From: Stenotrophomonas maltophilia
GTDB lineage: Bacteria; Pseudomonadota; Gammaproteobacteria; Xanthomonadales; Xanthomonadaceae
Length of the DNA: 64,000 nucleotides
Assembly (NCBI RefSeq): GCF_006974125.1
Contig: NZ_CP037858.1
Span: 3,534,001-3,598,000, forward strand
Direction: 5' to 3'
This document shows positions 19,760-27,773 of this stretch, in pieces. The stretch's first letter is position 1. Every line of letters begins with the position of its first letter. The position numbers and the translations under genes are program-made. The notes beneath the pieces were generated by a model that saw nothing but the letters and a program-made list of their open reading frames with translations, was not told where the DNA came from and did no database searches.

Positions 19760-20659
19760 TCACACTTTTTTCTGCGGCTGCACGCCCAGGTGATGCAGCA
19801 GGCTGCGCATCGCCGGTGACAGCTGCGTCCACTCGGCAAAACACGCACACAGGCGACGTTGTGCCCATGCATCGGCGAGCGGCACGGCGACGGTATGCGT
19901 GCTGCGCCGATGCTGGCGGGCGATGGTCCGCGGCACGATGCCGACGCCAATGCCGTGGCCGACCATGATGCACACGCCTTCGAAGGTCTTCATGCGGATG
20001 CGCACGTCCAGGCGGCGCCCGATGTCGCGCGCCTGGTCTTCGATGTAGGTCTGCAGTGCATTGCCATCGGCCAGGGCGACGAAGGTCTCGCCGGCAACCT
20101 CGGCGAAAGCCACGTTGCGCCGCGATGCGAAGCGATGGTCGGCCGGCAGCAGCATCACCAGTGGATCTTCGGCGACCACATGCTGCTGCAGGCCGGCAGC
20201 GTCGACCGCATCACTGATGATGCCGGCCTCGGCCTGGCCAGCGCTGATCGCACGCACGACTTCGGGGCTGGTGCGCTCCAGCAGTTCCACGTGCAGGCGT
20301 GGGCGTTCGGCCAGCCACGGTGCCAGCCGCGAGGGCAGGTAGTTGGTCAGTGCTGCGGTATTGGCATAAAGATGCAGGGTGCCGCGCGCACCATGCGCGA
20401 ACGCCTGCAGTTCGCCGCGCAGCTGCGTCTGCTGTTGCAGGATCAGGCGTGCATGGTGGGCGAGGGTGGCACCGGCTTCGGTCAGGCTGACGCCACGTGG
20501 ATGCCGGTTCAACAGCGGGGTGCCGGCATCGGCTTCGATCGTGCGCAGGCGTTCGCTGGCCGAAGCCAGTGCCAGGTTCGCCTGGGCCGCGCCGGCCGTG
20601 ATGCTGCCGGCTTCGGCAATGGCCAGGAACAGGCGCAGGTCGGCGATATCCATCCGCAT
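19760..20659 (-). CDS. LysR-family transcriptional regulator
   Basis: A 299-residue regulator. The N-terminal helix-turn-helix is ADLRLFLAIAEAGSITAGAA ... LALASASERLRTIEADAGTP, followed by PLLNRHPRGVSLTEAG and a periplasmic-binding-protein-like effector domain with MVGHGIGVGIVPRTIA near residue 235. It is divergent from the TauE/SafE-family transporter gene 99 bases away, a common arrangement for a LysR regulator and its target. ATG 20659 and ATG 20653 are both plausible starts. The ligand is unknown. Confidence 0.9.
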   Translation of the reverse strand: MRMDIADLRLFLAIAEAGSITAGAAQANLALASASERLRTIEADAGTPLLNRHPRGVSLTEAGATLAHHARLILQQQTQLRGELQAFAHGARGTLHLYANTAALTNYLPSRLAPWLAERPRLHVELLERTSPEVVRAISAGQAEAGIISDAVDAAGLQQHVVAEDPLVMLLPADHRFASRRNVAFAEVAGETFVALADGNALQTYIEDQARDIGRRLDVRIRMKTFEGVCIMVGHGIGVGIVPRTIARQHRRSTHTVAVPLADAWAQRRLCACFAEWTQLSPAMRSLLHHLGVQPQKKV

Positions 20660-20758
20660 GTGATGCCCTCATTGCAACGCCTGAGCCTTCGGATCAGCCG
20701 AAGGCGTGGCCGGGAAGACCGCATTGTGCGCCGGGTGGTCGGTCGATCCAATGAAGGC

Positions 20759-21505
20759 ATGAATGAATCGATGTACTTCTACGTGCTGCTGGTAGTGGTG
20801 TTCGTGCTGGCCGGCGTGGTCAAGGGCGTAACCGGCATGGGCTTGCCGACCGTGGCGATGGGGTTGCTCGGCAGTACGCTGTCGCCGGTGGCGGCGGCAT
20901 CGATGCTGTTCATCCCCACCTTTGTCACCAATGCATGGCAGCTGTTGTCCGGGCCATCGCTGGGCCACATCGTGCGGCGCCTGTGGCCGATGATGCTGGC
21001 GGTGGTGGTGGTGACGCTGGGTTCGGCCGCGCTGCTGGTACGGGTGGATCGCACCTGGTCGCGCGTTGCACTGGGCGTAGCGCTGGTGGTCTATGCGGCC
21101 TATGCCCTGCTTGCGCCGGTGTTCCGCGTGCCGCAGCGGCGCGAGCGTTGGCTGGGGCCGCTGGTGGGCGCGTTGTCGGGCGTGGTGACCGGCGCCACCG
21201 GCGTGTTCGTGATGCCGGCGGTGCCGTACCTGCAGTCGCTGGGGTTGCAGCGCGAGGAGCTGGTGCAGGCGCTGGGGCTGGCCTTCACCGTGTCGACGAT
21301 TTCGCTGACCACCGGCCTGGTGCTGCACGGCGCATTCGGCATCCAGCAGCTGGGGCTGAGTGCGCTGGCGGTGCTGCCGGCATTGCTGGGCATGTGGCTG
21401 GGGCAGGTGATCCGGCAGCGGATCAGTGCCCGGGTGTTCCGTGCCTGTTTCCTTGGGTTCCTGCTGCTGCTCGGGCTGGAGCTGGTGCTGCGGCCGCTGT
21501 TCTGA
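20759..21505 (+). CDS. TauE/SafE-family membrane transporter
   Basis: A roughly 248-residue inner-membrane protein with about 8 hydrophobic segments. GVVKGVTGMGLPTVAMGLLG near the N-terminus and GALSGVVTGATGVFVMPAVP mid-protein are the two internally repeated G-rich motifs of the TauE/SafE family (sulfite or organosulfonate/anion exporters). The substrate is not determinable; the divergent LysR gene may respond to it. The start is uncertain: ATG 20759 has a GAAGG box that is too close, and ATG 20771 has it slightly far. Confidence 0.87.
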   Translation: MNESMYFYVLLVVVFVLAGVVKGVTGMGLPTVAMGLLGSTLSPVAAASMLFIPTFVTNAWQLLSGPSLGHIVRRLWPMMLAVVVVTLGSAALLVRVDRTWSRVALGVALVVYAAYALLAPVFRVPQRRERWLGPLVGALSGVVTGATGVFVMPAVPYLQSLGLQREELVQALGLAFTVSTISLTTGLVLHGAFGIQQLGLSALAVLPALLGMWLGQVIRQRISARVFRACFLGFLLLLGLELVLRPLF

Positions 21506-21523
21506 TGCTGGATTCCGGCCATG

Positions 21524-21550
21524 AAAAAACCCGCTTTCGCGGGCTTTTCT
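21524..21550 (-). terminator. Terminator of tRNA-Leu copy 2
   Basis: On the minus strand GCCCGCGAAAGCGGGTTTTTTC, the same hairpin as for copy 1 with one arm base changed (C for A). It lies 11 bases after the tRNA 3' end and can also serve the convergent TauE/SafE gene. Confidence 0.82.
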
Positions 21551-21561
21551 CATTCTCGACG

Positions 21562-21646
<85 letters not shown>

Positions 21647-21704
21647 GTCGAGGAGCGAGATTATGGGGTGTTGTTATGGAGGTGTCAACACTTTTTCTGG
21701 ATCC

Positions 21705-21746
21705 GGGGTCTGATTCCGTTTCGCGTGCGGAACGGGCTCCGACCCC
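21705..21746. repeat. GGGGTCAGATCCC-type palindrome, copy 3
   Basis: GGGGTCTGATTCCGTTTCGC pairs imperfectly with the following GCGGAACGGGCTCCGACCCC. It lies between tRNA-Leu copies 2 and 3. Confidence 0.65.
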
Positions 21747-21759
21747 ATCCAACCTGCTT

Positions 21760-21798
21760 GGGGTCAGGGCCCTTTCCTTTGGAAAGAGATCCGACCCC
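21760..21798. repeat. GGGGTCAGATCCC-type palindrome, copy 4
   Basis: GGGGTCAGGGCCCTTTCC pairs with GGAAAGAGATCCGACCCC around a short TTT loop. It is adjacent to copy 3 and in the same orientation. Confidence 0.65.
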
Positions 21799-21815
21799 AT
21801 TGCTGGATTACAGGC

Positions 21816-21846
21816 AAAAAAAATCCCCGCCGAAGCGAGGAGTTTT
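21816..21846 (-). terminator. Terminator of tRNA-Leu copy 3
   Basis: On the minus strand CTCCTCGCTTCGGCGGGGATTTTTTTT: stem with a TTCG loop and a long T run, directly after the tRNA 3' end. Confidence 0.8.
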
Positions 21847-21851
21847 TTCGT

Positions 21852-21936
<85 letters not shown>

Positions 21937-22064
21937 GTTCCAGAGGCGCAATTGTGAAGATGAATCCGCAGGCTGTCAACGACTTCCTGAACATTTTTCA
22001 CGCAAGGCCTTCAAGACGGCCGCTGACCCGTTCTGCACGCCGTCAACGGCTACCATGTAGGGCG

Positions 22065-24524
22065 ATGACTACCAAAAAACCAAGCAAGGGCGGGAGCACC
22101 TCCCGCAGCCAGGCCCCGAAGAAGGGCGCCAAGGCGGGCACAGCCCGCGCCACCAAGCCGGGCAAGCCGTTGCCGGGCTGGTTCCCTGAATTGAATGAAG
22201 GCGGCGCACCACCGCGTGGCCGCAAGGTCCGCAGTAGCGACGCACCGGGCCCGGCCCCGGGCCGCAAGCTGCCGCCGACCGGCAAGGTGATCGACGATCC
22301 CTACGCCGCGCGCGAAGCGGAGAAATACGAACAACCCATCGCCAGCCGCGAGGCCATCCTGGCCCTGCTGGAGCGCTGCGAAGGGCCGCAGACCGCCGAG
22401 GAACTGGGCGCACGCCTGGGACTGACCGCACCGGACCGTGCCGAGGCGCTGTCGCGCCGGCTCGGCGCCATGGTCCGTGATGGCCAGCTGGTGCAGAACC
22501 GCCGTGGCGGCTTCGCCCCGATCCAGACCCTGAACCTGGTGACCGGCGTGGTGATCGCCAACCCGGAAGGGTTCGGCTTCCTGCGCCCGGTCGAGGGTGG
22601 CGACGATCTGTTCCTGCCGCCGTATGAAATGCGCAAGGTGATGCACGGCGACAAGGTGCTGGCCCGCGTGACTGGCATCGACCACCGTGGCCGTCGCGAA
22701 GGCAGCATCGCCCGCGTGCTCGAACGCGGCATGACCCGCCTGATCGGTCGCTTCAGCATCGAGATGGGCATCAATTACGTGGTGCCCGACGACAAGCGCG
22801 TGCAGCGCAACGTGCAGGTGCCGCCGGACCAGACCGGTGGCGCGCGCGACGGCCAGCTGGTGGTCTGCGAGCTGACCCAGGCGCCGGACAGCCGCCGCCC
22901 GCCGATCGGCCGCATCATCGCCGTGCTCGGTGACAAGCTGACCGCCTCGCTGGTGGTGGAAACCGCTATCCACGGCCATGAACTGCCGTTCGAGTTCCCG
23001 CAGGAAGTGCTGGACGAAGCGGCCTCGGTGCCGCTGGTGGTCGAGCCGGCGATGATCGGCGACCGCGTTGATCTGCGCAGCACACCGTTGGTCACCATCG
23101 ATGGCGAGGATGCCAAGGACTTCGACGACGCGGTGTACTGCGAGCCGAATGCCGATGGTTTCCGCCTGGTGGTGGCGATTGCCGATGTCTCCAGCTACGT
23201 TCGTCCGGGCACGCCGCTGGACGAGGAAGCACAGAAGCGCGCCACCTCGGTGTACTTCCCGGGCTTCGTGGTGCCGATGCTGCCGGAGACGCTGTCCAAC
23301 GGCATCTGCTCGCTGATGCCGAAGGTCGACCGCATGTGCTTCGTCTGCGACATGCAGATCGACCGCGACGGCCTGGTCACGCATTCCCGCTTCTACGAAG
23401 CGGTGATGAACTCGCACGCGCGCTTGACCTACACCCAGGTGTGGAAGGCGGTGGGCGAGGACGATGCCGATACCAAGGCCTGGATGGGTGACCTGCTGCC
23501 GCAGGTGCAGCGCCTGCACCAGCTGTACAAGGTGCTGTCCAAGGCACGCGCCAAGCGGGGTGCCATCGAGTTCGAAAGCAGCGAAGTGCGCTTCGTGCTG
23601 GACAACCGCGGTGAAGTCACCCAGGCCGGCATGCTGGTGCGCAACGATGCGCACAAGCTGATCGAGGAATGCATGATCGCGGCCAACGTCGAGGCGGCGA
23701 AGTACCTGCTGTCGCGCCACGTGCCGGCCCCGTACCGCATCCACGAGAAGCCGCCGGAAACCAAGTACGCCGACCTGCTGGAATTCCTCAAGGAGTTCAA
23801 GCTGAGCCTGCCGCCGTGGTCGAAGGTGCGCCCGGGCGATTACACCAAGCTGTTGAAGAAGATCCGTGACCGCCCCGATGCCACGCTGCTGGAATCGGTG
23901 CTGCTGCGCAGCCAGAGCCTGGCGATCTACAGCCCGGAAAACCACGGTCACTTCGGCCTGGCACTGGAGGCGTACGCGCACTTCACCTCGCCGATCCGCC
24001 GCTATCCCGACCTGCTGGTGCACCGCGCGATCAAGCACGCGCTGTCCGGCAAGCCGCTGGACAAGTTCACCTACAACGCCCGCGAAATGGCTGCGCTGGC
24101 GCTGCAGTGTTCCGAGCGCGAGCGTCGGGCCGACGAGGCCGAGCGCGAGGTGGACGAGCGCTACCGCGCCGCGTGGATGGAAAAGCACGTGGGCGGGCAG
24201 TTCGACGGCGTGATCAGCGGCGTGACCAGCTTCGGCCTGTTCGTCGAACTGGACGAGTCGAAGGTGCAGGGCCTGGTGCACGTGACCCAGCTGCCGCAGG
24301 ACTATTACAAGTTCGACGCCACCCGCAAGACGCTGACCGGCGAACGCCGTGGCAGCAGCTACCGGCTGGGCGACCGCGTGCGCATCCTGGTGCTGAAGGC
24401 CAGCATGGAAGAGCGCAAGATCGACTTCCGCCTGGTCGAACACAAGGGCGAGGACGAAGGCGATGACCTGCCGCCGCTGCCCGAGCGTGGCAAGCCGGCC
24501 AAGCGGAAGAAAGAGAAGTATTGA
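22065..24524 (+). CDS. rnr: Ribonuclease R
   Basis: An 819-residue 3'-to-5' exoribonuclease that degrades structured RNA and assists rRNA/tmRNA quality control. In order: a Lys/Arg/Pro-rich N-terminus; a winged helix (ILALLERCEGPQTAEELGAR); cold-shock domains; the RNB catalytic domain with GEDAKDFDDAVY (metal-binding Asp cluster) and FTSPIRRYPDLLVHRAIKHA; an S1 domain (GVISGVTSFGLFVELDE); and a basic tail (KPAKRKKEKY). ATG 22065 (MTTKKPSKGG) was preferred; the frame is open upstream into the tRNA, with ATG 21960 the only other reasonable start. rnr next to rlmB is a conserved pairing, here split by a GFA-family gene. Confidence 0.95.
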   Translation: MTTKKPSKGGSTSRSQAPKKGAKAGTARATKPGKPLPGWFPELNEGGAPPRGRKVRSSDAPGPAPGRKLPPTGKVIDDPYAAREAEKYEQPIASREAILALLERCEGPQTAEELGARLGLTAPDRAEALSRRLGAMVRDGQLVQNRRGGFAPIQTLNLVTGVVIANPEGFGFLRPVEGGDDLFLPPYEMRKVMHGDKVLARVTGIDHRGRREGSIARVLERGMTRLIGRFSIEMGINYVVPDDKRVQRNVQVPPDQTGGARDGQLVVCELTQAPDSRRPPIGRIIAVLGDKLTASLVVETAIHGHELPFEFPQEVLDEAASVPLVVEPAMIGDRVDLRSTPLVTIDGEDAKDFDDAVYCEPNADGFRLVVAIADVSSYVRPGTPLDEEAQKRATSVYFPGFVVPMLPETLSNGICSLMPKVDRMCFVCDMQIDRDGLVTHSRFYEAVMNSHARLTYTQVWKAVGEDDADTKAWMGDLLPQVQRLHQLYKVLSKARAKRGAIEFESSEVRFVLDNRGEVTQAGMLVRNDAHKLIEECMIAANVEAAKYLLSRHVPAPYRIHEKPPETKYADLLEFLKEFKLSLPPWSKVRPGDYTKLLKKIRDRPDATLLESVLLRSQSLAIYSPENHGHFGLALEAYAHFTSPIRRYPDLLVHRAIKHALSGKPLDKFTYNAREMAALALQCSERERRADEAEREVDERYRAAWMEKHVGGQFDGVISGVTSFGLFVELDESKVQGLVHVTQLPQDYYKFDATRKTLTGERRGSSYRLGDRVRILVLKASMEERKIDFRLVEHKGEDEGDDLPPLPERGKPAKRKKEKY

Positions 24525-24532
24525 TGACCGTG

Positions 24533-24605
24533 GTAGTGCCGGCCGCTGGCCGGCATCCATGGCACCCTCGGCACCGACGTGTTGCCGGCCAGCGGCCGGC
24601 ACTAC
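24533..24605. repeat. SMAG palindrome pair after rnr
   Basis: GTAGTGCCGGCCGCTGGCCG at 24533 and its inverted copy ending CTAC at 24605, separated by about 25 bases. The 3' copy ends immediately before the ribosome binding site of the next gene. Confidence 0.85.
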
Positions 24606-24618
24606 CAGGAGACATCGC

Positions 24619-25113
24619 ATGCAGGGCCAACCCGAATACAGCGGCGGTTGCCAGTGCGGCGCGATCCGCTTCCAGGCGCGTGGCGCGCTGACCGACAGCT
24701 CGATCTGCCACTGCCGGATGTGCCAGAAGGCCTTCGGTGCCTATTACGCGCCACTGGTGTCGGTGCGCGGCGTGCAGTTCAGCTGGACCCGCGGCCAGCC
24801 GCGCTATTTCCAGTCGTCCAACGTGGTGCGGCGCGGCTTCTGCGCCGACTGTGGCACGCCATTGACCTACGAGGCGCCCGATGGCGTGGCGGTGGCTGCT
24901 GGCGCGTTTGACGAACCCGAACGCCTGCCGCCGACGATCCAGTACGGAGTCGAGCGCAAGCTGCCCTTCGCCGACAGCCTGGCCAGCCTGCCGGCGCGCC
25001 GTACCGAGGAGGACATCGCTGCCCTGGACTTCCTGGCCACGATCGTGTCCCACCAGCACCCCGACCACGACACCCCGCACTGGCCGCCGCGCAGCCGTTC
25101 AGCCGAAGGGTGA
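24619..25113 (+). CDS. GFA-family (glutathione-dependent formaldehyde-activating-like) zinc protein
   Basis: A 164-residue protein of the CENP-V/GFA fold. Zinc-binding cysteines appear as GGCQCGAIRF (CxC), ICHCRMCQKAFGAYYAPL (CxCxxC) and GFCADCGTPL (CxxC), in the family order. Such proteins bind a structural and a catalytic zinc; formaldehyde activation is the historical label and is not established for most members. The ATG at 24619 has CCAGGAGA 7 bases upstream, formed right at the edge of the SMAG repeat. The last 15 residues are low-complexity. Confidence 0.9.
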   Translation: MQGQPEYSGGCQCGAIRFQARGALTDSSICHCRMCQKAFGAYYAPLVSVRGVQFSWTRGQPRYFQSSNVVRRGFCADCGTPLTYEAPDGVAVAAGAFDEPERLPPTIQYGVERKLPFADSLASLPARRTEEDIAALDFLATIVSHQHPDHDTPHWPPRSRSAEG

Positions 25114-25120
25114 ACGGCCG

Positions 25121-25146
25121 GTAGCGCCGGGCCATGCCCGGCGAGC
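25121..25146 (+). repeat. Single SMAG palindrome before rlmB
   Basis: GTAGCGCCGGGCCATGCCCG followed by GCGAGC: GTAG head with stem CGCCGGGC/GCCCGGCG and an imperfect loop. Confidence 0.65.
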
Positions 25147-25206
25147 GCGAAGCGCGGTTGTCGCCGATGCTCTACCATAGCCACCCCCTTTCCGGTCCCC
25201 GCCCGC

Positions 25207-25950
25207 ATGAGCAAGAACAGCCAGTGGATCGTCGGCGTCAACGCCGTCGCCTCCTCCATCGAGAACGACGCCGAGAACGTCCGCGAAGTGCTGGTCGAGG
25301 CCGGTGCGAAGAACCCGCGCCTGACCGAGATCGAGGAAAACGCGCGCCGCAAGGGCATTGACGTGCGCAAGGTGAACAGCCAGGCGCTGGATGGCGTGGG
25401 CGGTTCGGTGCGCCACCAGGGCGTGGCCGCGCGCTATGCCGCCGCCCGTACCTACAGCGAGAACGAGCTGGAAGGCCTGGTCACTGCAGCCGAGGGCAAG
25501 GCCCTGCTGCTGGTGCTGGATGAGGTACAGGACCCGCACAACCTCGGCGCCTGCCTGCGCTCGGCCGCTGCGGCCGGTGCGACCGCAGTGATCATTCCCA
25601 AGGACAAGTCGGCCACGGTCAATGCCACCGTGCGCAAGACCTCGGCCGGTGCCGCCGATCTGATCCCGGTGGTAGCGGTGACCAACCTGTCGCGCTGCCT
25701 GAAGGACCTGCAGAAGCAGGGCGTCTGGATCTATGGCCTGGCCGGTGAAGCGACCGCCTCGCTGTACCAGCTGGACCTGAAGGGCAACATCGCGCTGGTG
25801 CTGGGTGGCGAGGCCGATGGCCTGCGCCGTCTGACCCGCGAAAACTGCGATGGCCTGGTCAAGATCCCGATGCCGGGCGAGATCGAGAGCCTGAACGTGT
25901 CCGTCGCCGCCGGCGTCAGCCTGTTCGAGGCCGTGCGACAGCGCGGTTGA
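25207..25950 (+). CDS. rlmB: 23S rRNA (guanosine-2'-O-)-methyltransferase RlmB
   Basis: A 247-residue SPOUT methyltransferase that methylates the ribose of G2251 (E. coli numbering) in the ribosomal P-loop. The N-terminal substrate-binding domain begins WIVGVNAVASSI. The knotted domain has the three family motifs: LDEVQDPHNLGACLRSAAAA (motif 1), IALVLGGEADGLRRLT (motif 2) and IPMPGEIESLNVSVAAGVSL (motif 3). Length is normal. The start ATG at 25207 is preceded by CCCCGCCCGC without a strong Shine-Dalgarno. Confidence 0.95.
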   Translation: MSKNSQWIVGVNAVASSIENDAENVREVLVEAGAKNPRLTEIEENARRKGIDVRKVNSQALDGVGGSVRHQGVAARYAAARTYSENELEGLVTAAEGKALLLVLDEVQDPHNLGACLRSAAAAGATAVIIPKDKSATVNATVRKTSAGAADLIPVVAVTNLSRCLKDLQKQGVWIYGLAGEATASLYQLDLKGNIALVLGGEADGLRRLTRENCDGLVKIPMPGEIESLNVSVAAGVSLFEAVRQRG

Positions 25951-25971
25951 TCGGCTGGCGCGACGTGATCG

Positions 25972-26018
25972 GGGTCAGATCCCTCTCCTACGGGAGAAGG
26001 GATCTGACCCATTTTTTT
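25972..26018 (+). terminator. GGGGTCAGATCCC-type palindrome, copy 5, with T tract (rlmB terminator)
   Basis: GGGTCAGATCCCTCTCC pairs with GGAGAAGGGATCTGACCC (few mismatches), followed by ATTTTTTT at 26011-26018. Here a member of the dispersed palindrome family forms a plausible intrinsic terminator 20 bases after rlmB. Confidence 0.72.
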
Positions 26019-26031
26019 GATCGGAAGGATC

Positions 26032-26055
26032 GTGTCGACCAAGGTCGACACCTAC
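26032..26055 (-). repeat. Single SMAG palindrome
   Basis: On the minus strand GTAGGTGTCGACCTTGGTCG followed by ACAC. A related headless palindrome (GTGCCGACC.../...GGCCGGCAC) follows at 26080-26100. Confidence 0.7.
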
Positions 26056-26144
26056 CAGAGCAGAACCGGATCAGGGCCCGTGCCGACCAACGGCCGGCAC
26101 CAAGCATCAGCAGCAGATTCCGACAGCTCGCGGAGACGGTCGAG

Positions 26145-26327
26145 GGCGGGGTGGGGCCGGTGGCAGGGGTGTGAGCCGCATGGATGCGGCGACCAAGCCC
26201 CCATGGACGGGTTCACGGCGTCCCCTGCCACCGGACCCGCCTCGCCGTCCCACAGGAAGCCAGCTTTTGACGTTGACGTTGCCGTTGCCGTTGCCGTCGC
26301 TTCGGCGGGTGCGGGGCGCAGCCCCGC
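26145..26327 (+). repeat. Nested-palindrome element, copy 1, with hexamer repeats and tail hairpin
   Basis: Outer arms 26145-26169 and 26222-26246 pair over 25 positions with about three imperfect pairs. Inside lie hairpin A (GCCGC-ATGGAT-GCGGC, 26175-26190) and hairpin B (CCC-ATGGAC-GGG, near 26200-26211), followed by TTCACGGCG. Downstream are tandem hexamers (two GACGTT, three GCCGTT-like, 26269-26298) and a final hairpin GCGGGGC-GCA-GCCCCGC (26311-26327). It fills the gap between convergent rlmB and macC. Copies 2-4 are at 36706, 45399 and 53301. Short frames inside it (MDAATKPPWTG...) are not considered genes. Confidence 0.7.
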
Positions 26328-26333
26328 ATCGCC

Positions 26334-27773
26334 TTACCCCGCGCTGCCGCCCAGCGCCTTGAACAGGGTGACGTCGTTGTTCAGCTGCCCCTGGCGCACG
26401 CGTGCCAGCGACAGCTCGGCGTCGCGCCGGGTCTGCTGCGCTTCCAGCCAGGTCCGCAGATCGGTGGCACCCACGCGGTAACGCACTTCCTGTGCGCGCT
26501 CCACTTCCACCGCCTCGTCATACGACGCCTGCGAGGCGGCTACCTGGCGCACCAGCTGCTCGCGGGCCGACAGCGCGTTGTCCACTTCCGAGAGCGCGGT
26601 GTAAAGCGTCTTGCGGAAGTTGGTGGCGGCGATCTGGTAGGCGGTGCCGGCGATATCGGTATCCAGCTGCGCGCGCTGCAGGTTGAGGAACGGCAGCGAC
26701 AGGCCCGCGCCCAGCGTGGCCACCGGGTTGCGCAGCACATCCCCCAGCGAGGTCGCACTGGAGCCGAGGCTGCCGGTCAGGCTCAGGGCCGGGTAGTACT
26801 GGGTGGCGGTCACCTTGATGGTCTTCAGGCTGTTGCGCAGGCGCAGTTCGGCCGCGCGCAGGTCGGGACGGCGGCCGAGCAGGTCGCTCGGCAGGCCTTC
26901 GCTGATGCCCGGGCTGTGTGCGCCCAGCAGGTCCTGCGGTTCGTCCTGCTGCGGCCACGGCGTGCCGTCCAGCAGCACAGTCAGGGCGTTGCGCACCTCC
27001 ACCCGCTGCTGTTCCAGCGCGCTCTGCGCCGAGCGCTGCGACTGCAGGTTCTGCAATGCCTGGCGAACTTCCAGGCGCGATACCGCGCCGGCCTCGAAGC
27101 GGGCCTGCACCAGTTCGCGGGTGCGCTCCAGGCGCTCTAGGTTGGCCTGGCCGGTGGCGATCGACTGATTGAGGTAGGCCAGGTTCCAGTACTGGGTGAT
27201 GGTGTCGCCGATCACAAGCAGCGCGGTGTTCTGCCGGTCTTCCTCGCTGGCCTCGGCTTCCCAGCGGGCGATGTCACGCTGGGTGCGCAGGCGGCCCCAC
27301 AGATCGACCTCCCAGCCCAGCGAGATGCCGGTGGAATAACTGCGGCGCCAGTCGTCGGCCTGGTCGGTGGCGCGGCTGGTATTGCCGCTGATGCCGGACG
27401 ACGAAGGCTGTGGCCACAGCGCGTTGCTGGCCAGCCCGGCCTGCAGGCGCGAGCGTTGCACGGCCAGGCCGGCGGCAGCGAGGTCGCTGTTGGCGGCCAA
27501 TGCCTGCGCTACCAGGCGGTCCAGCCGCTCATCGCCGAAGCCGGTCCACCAGCTGTCCTGGCGAATGTCGCGGCCGGGGGTATCCAGGCTGCTGCGCGGG
27601 TCGTCGGCCGGTGCATTGAGCGTGGCATCACCACGCCCGTAGGTGGCCGCCACATCGGGGTCGTGCACGGGATAGCGGCCGACCGACGCACAACCGGACA
27701 GCGCGAGCAGGACGGCGCCGGCCAGCAGCAGGCGCGAGGGAGCAGGGAAGGGTAGTCGGGTCATCATCTTCAT
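26334..27773 (-). CDS. macC: MacC outer-membrane channel lipoprotein (NodT family)
   Basis: A roughly 479-residue outer-membrane factor. The lipoprotein signal [20 protein letters not shown] has its lipobox Cys near residue 27. OEP-family features follow: [52 protein letters not shown] and a C-terminal second repeat. The start ATG at 27773 overlaps the macB stop by four bases, so the frame upstream of it was rejected. Encoding the channel next to macAB matches the MacABCsm pump reported in S. maltophilia. Confidence 0.92.
   Translation of the reverse strand: MKMMTRLPFPAPSRLLLAGAVLLALSGCASVGRYPVHDPDVAATYGRGDATLNAPADDPRSSLDTPGRDIRQDSWWTGFGDERLDRLVAQALAANSDLAAAGLAVQRSRLQAGLASNALWPQPSSSGISGNTSRATDQADDWRRSYSTGISLGWEVDLWGRLRTQRDIARWEAEASEEDRQNTALLVIGDTITQYWNLAYLNQSIATGQANLERLERTRELVQARFEAGAVSRLEVRQALQNLQSQRSAQSALEQQRVEVRNALTVLLDGTPWPQQDEPQDLLGAHSPGISEGLPSDLLGRRPDLRAAELRLRNSLKTIKVTATQYYPALSLTGSLGSSATSLGDVLRNPVATLGAGLSLPFLNLQRAQLDTDIAGTAYQIAATNFRKTLYTALSEVDNALSAREQLVRQVAASQASYDEAVEVERAQEVRYRVGATDLRTWLEAQQTRRDAELSLARVRQGQLNNDVTLFKALGGSAG

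Noticed and set aside
22050..24620. Long open frame (856 codons) on the minus strand opposite rnr
   Set aside because: It mirrors rnr codon for codon, its residue composition is that of an antisense GC-rich frame, and it has no ribosome binding site or family motif.
26147..26260. Short peptides such as MDAATKPPWTG encoded in the nested palindromes
   Set aside because: They arise from hairpin A and B sequence (ATGGAT loop), change with the stems, and lack ribosome binding sites.
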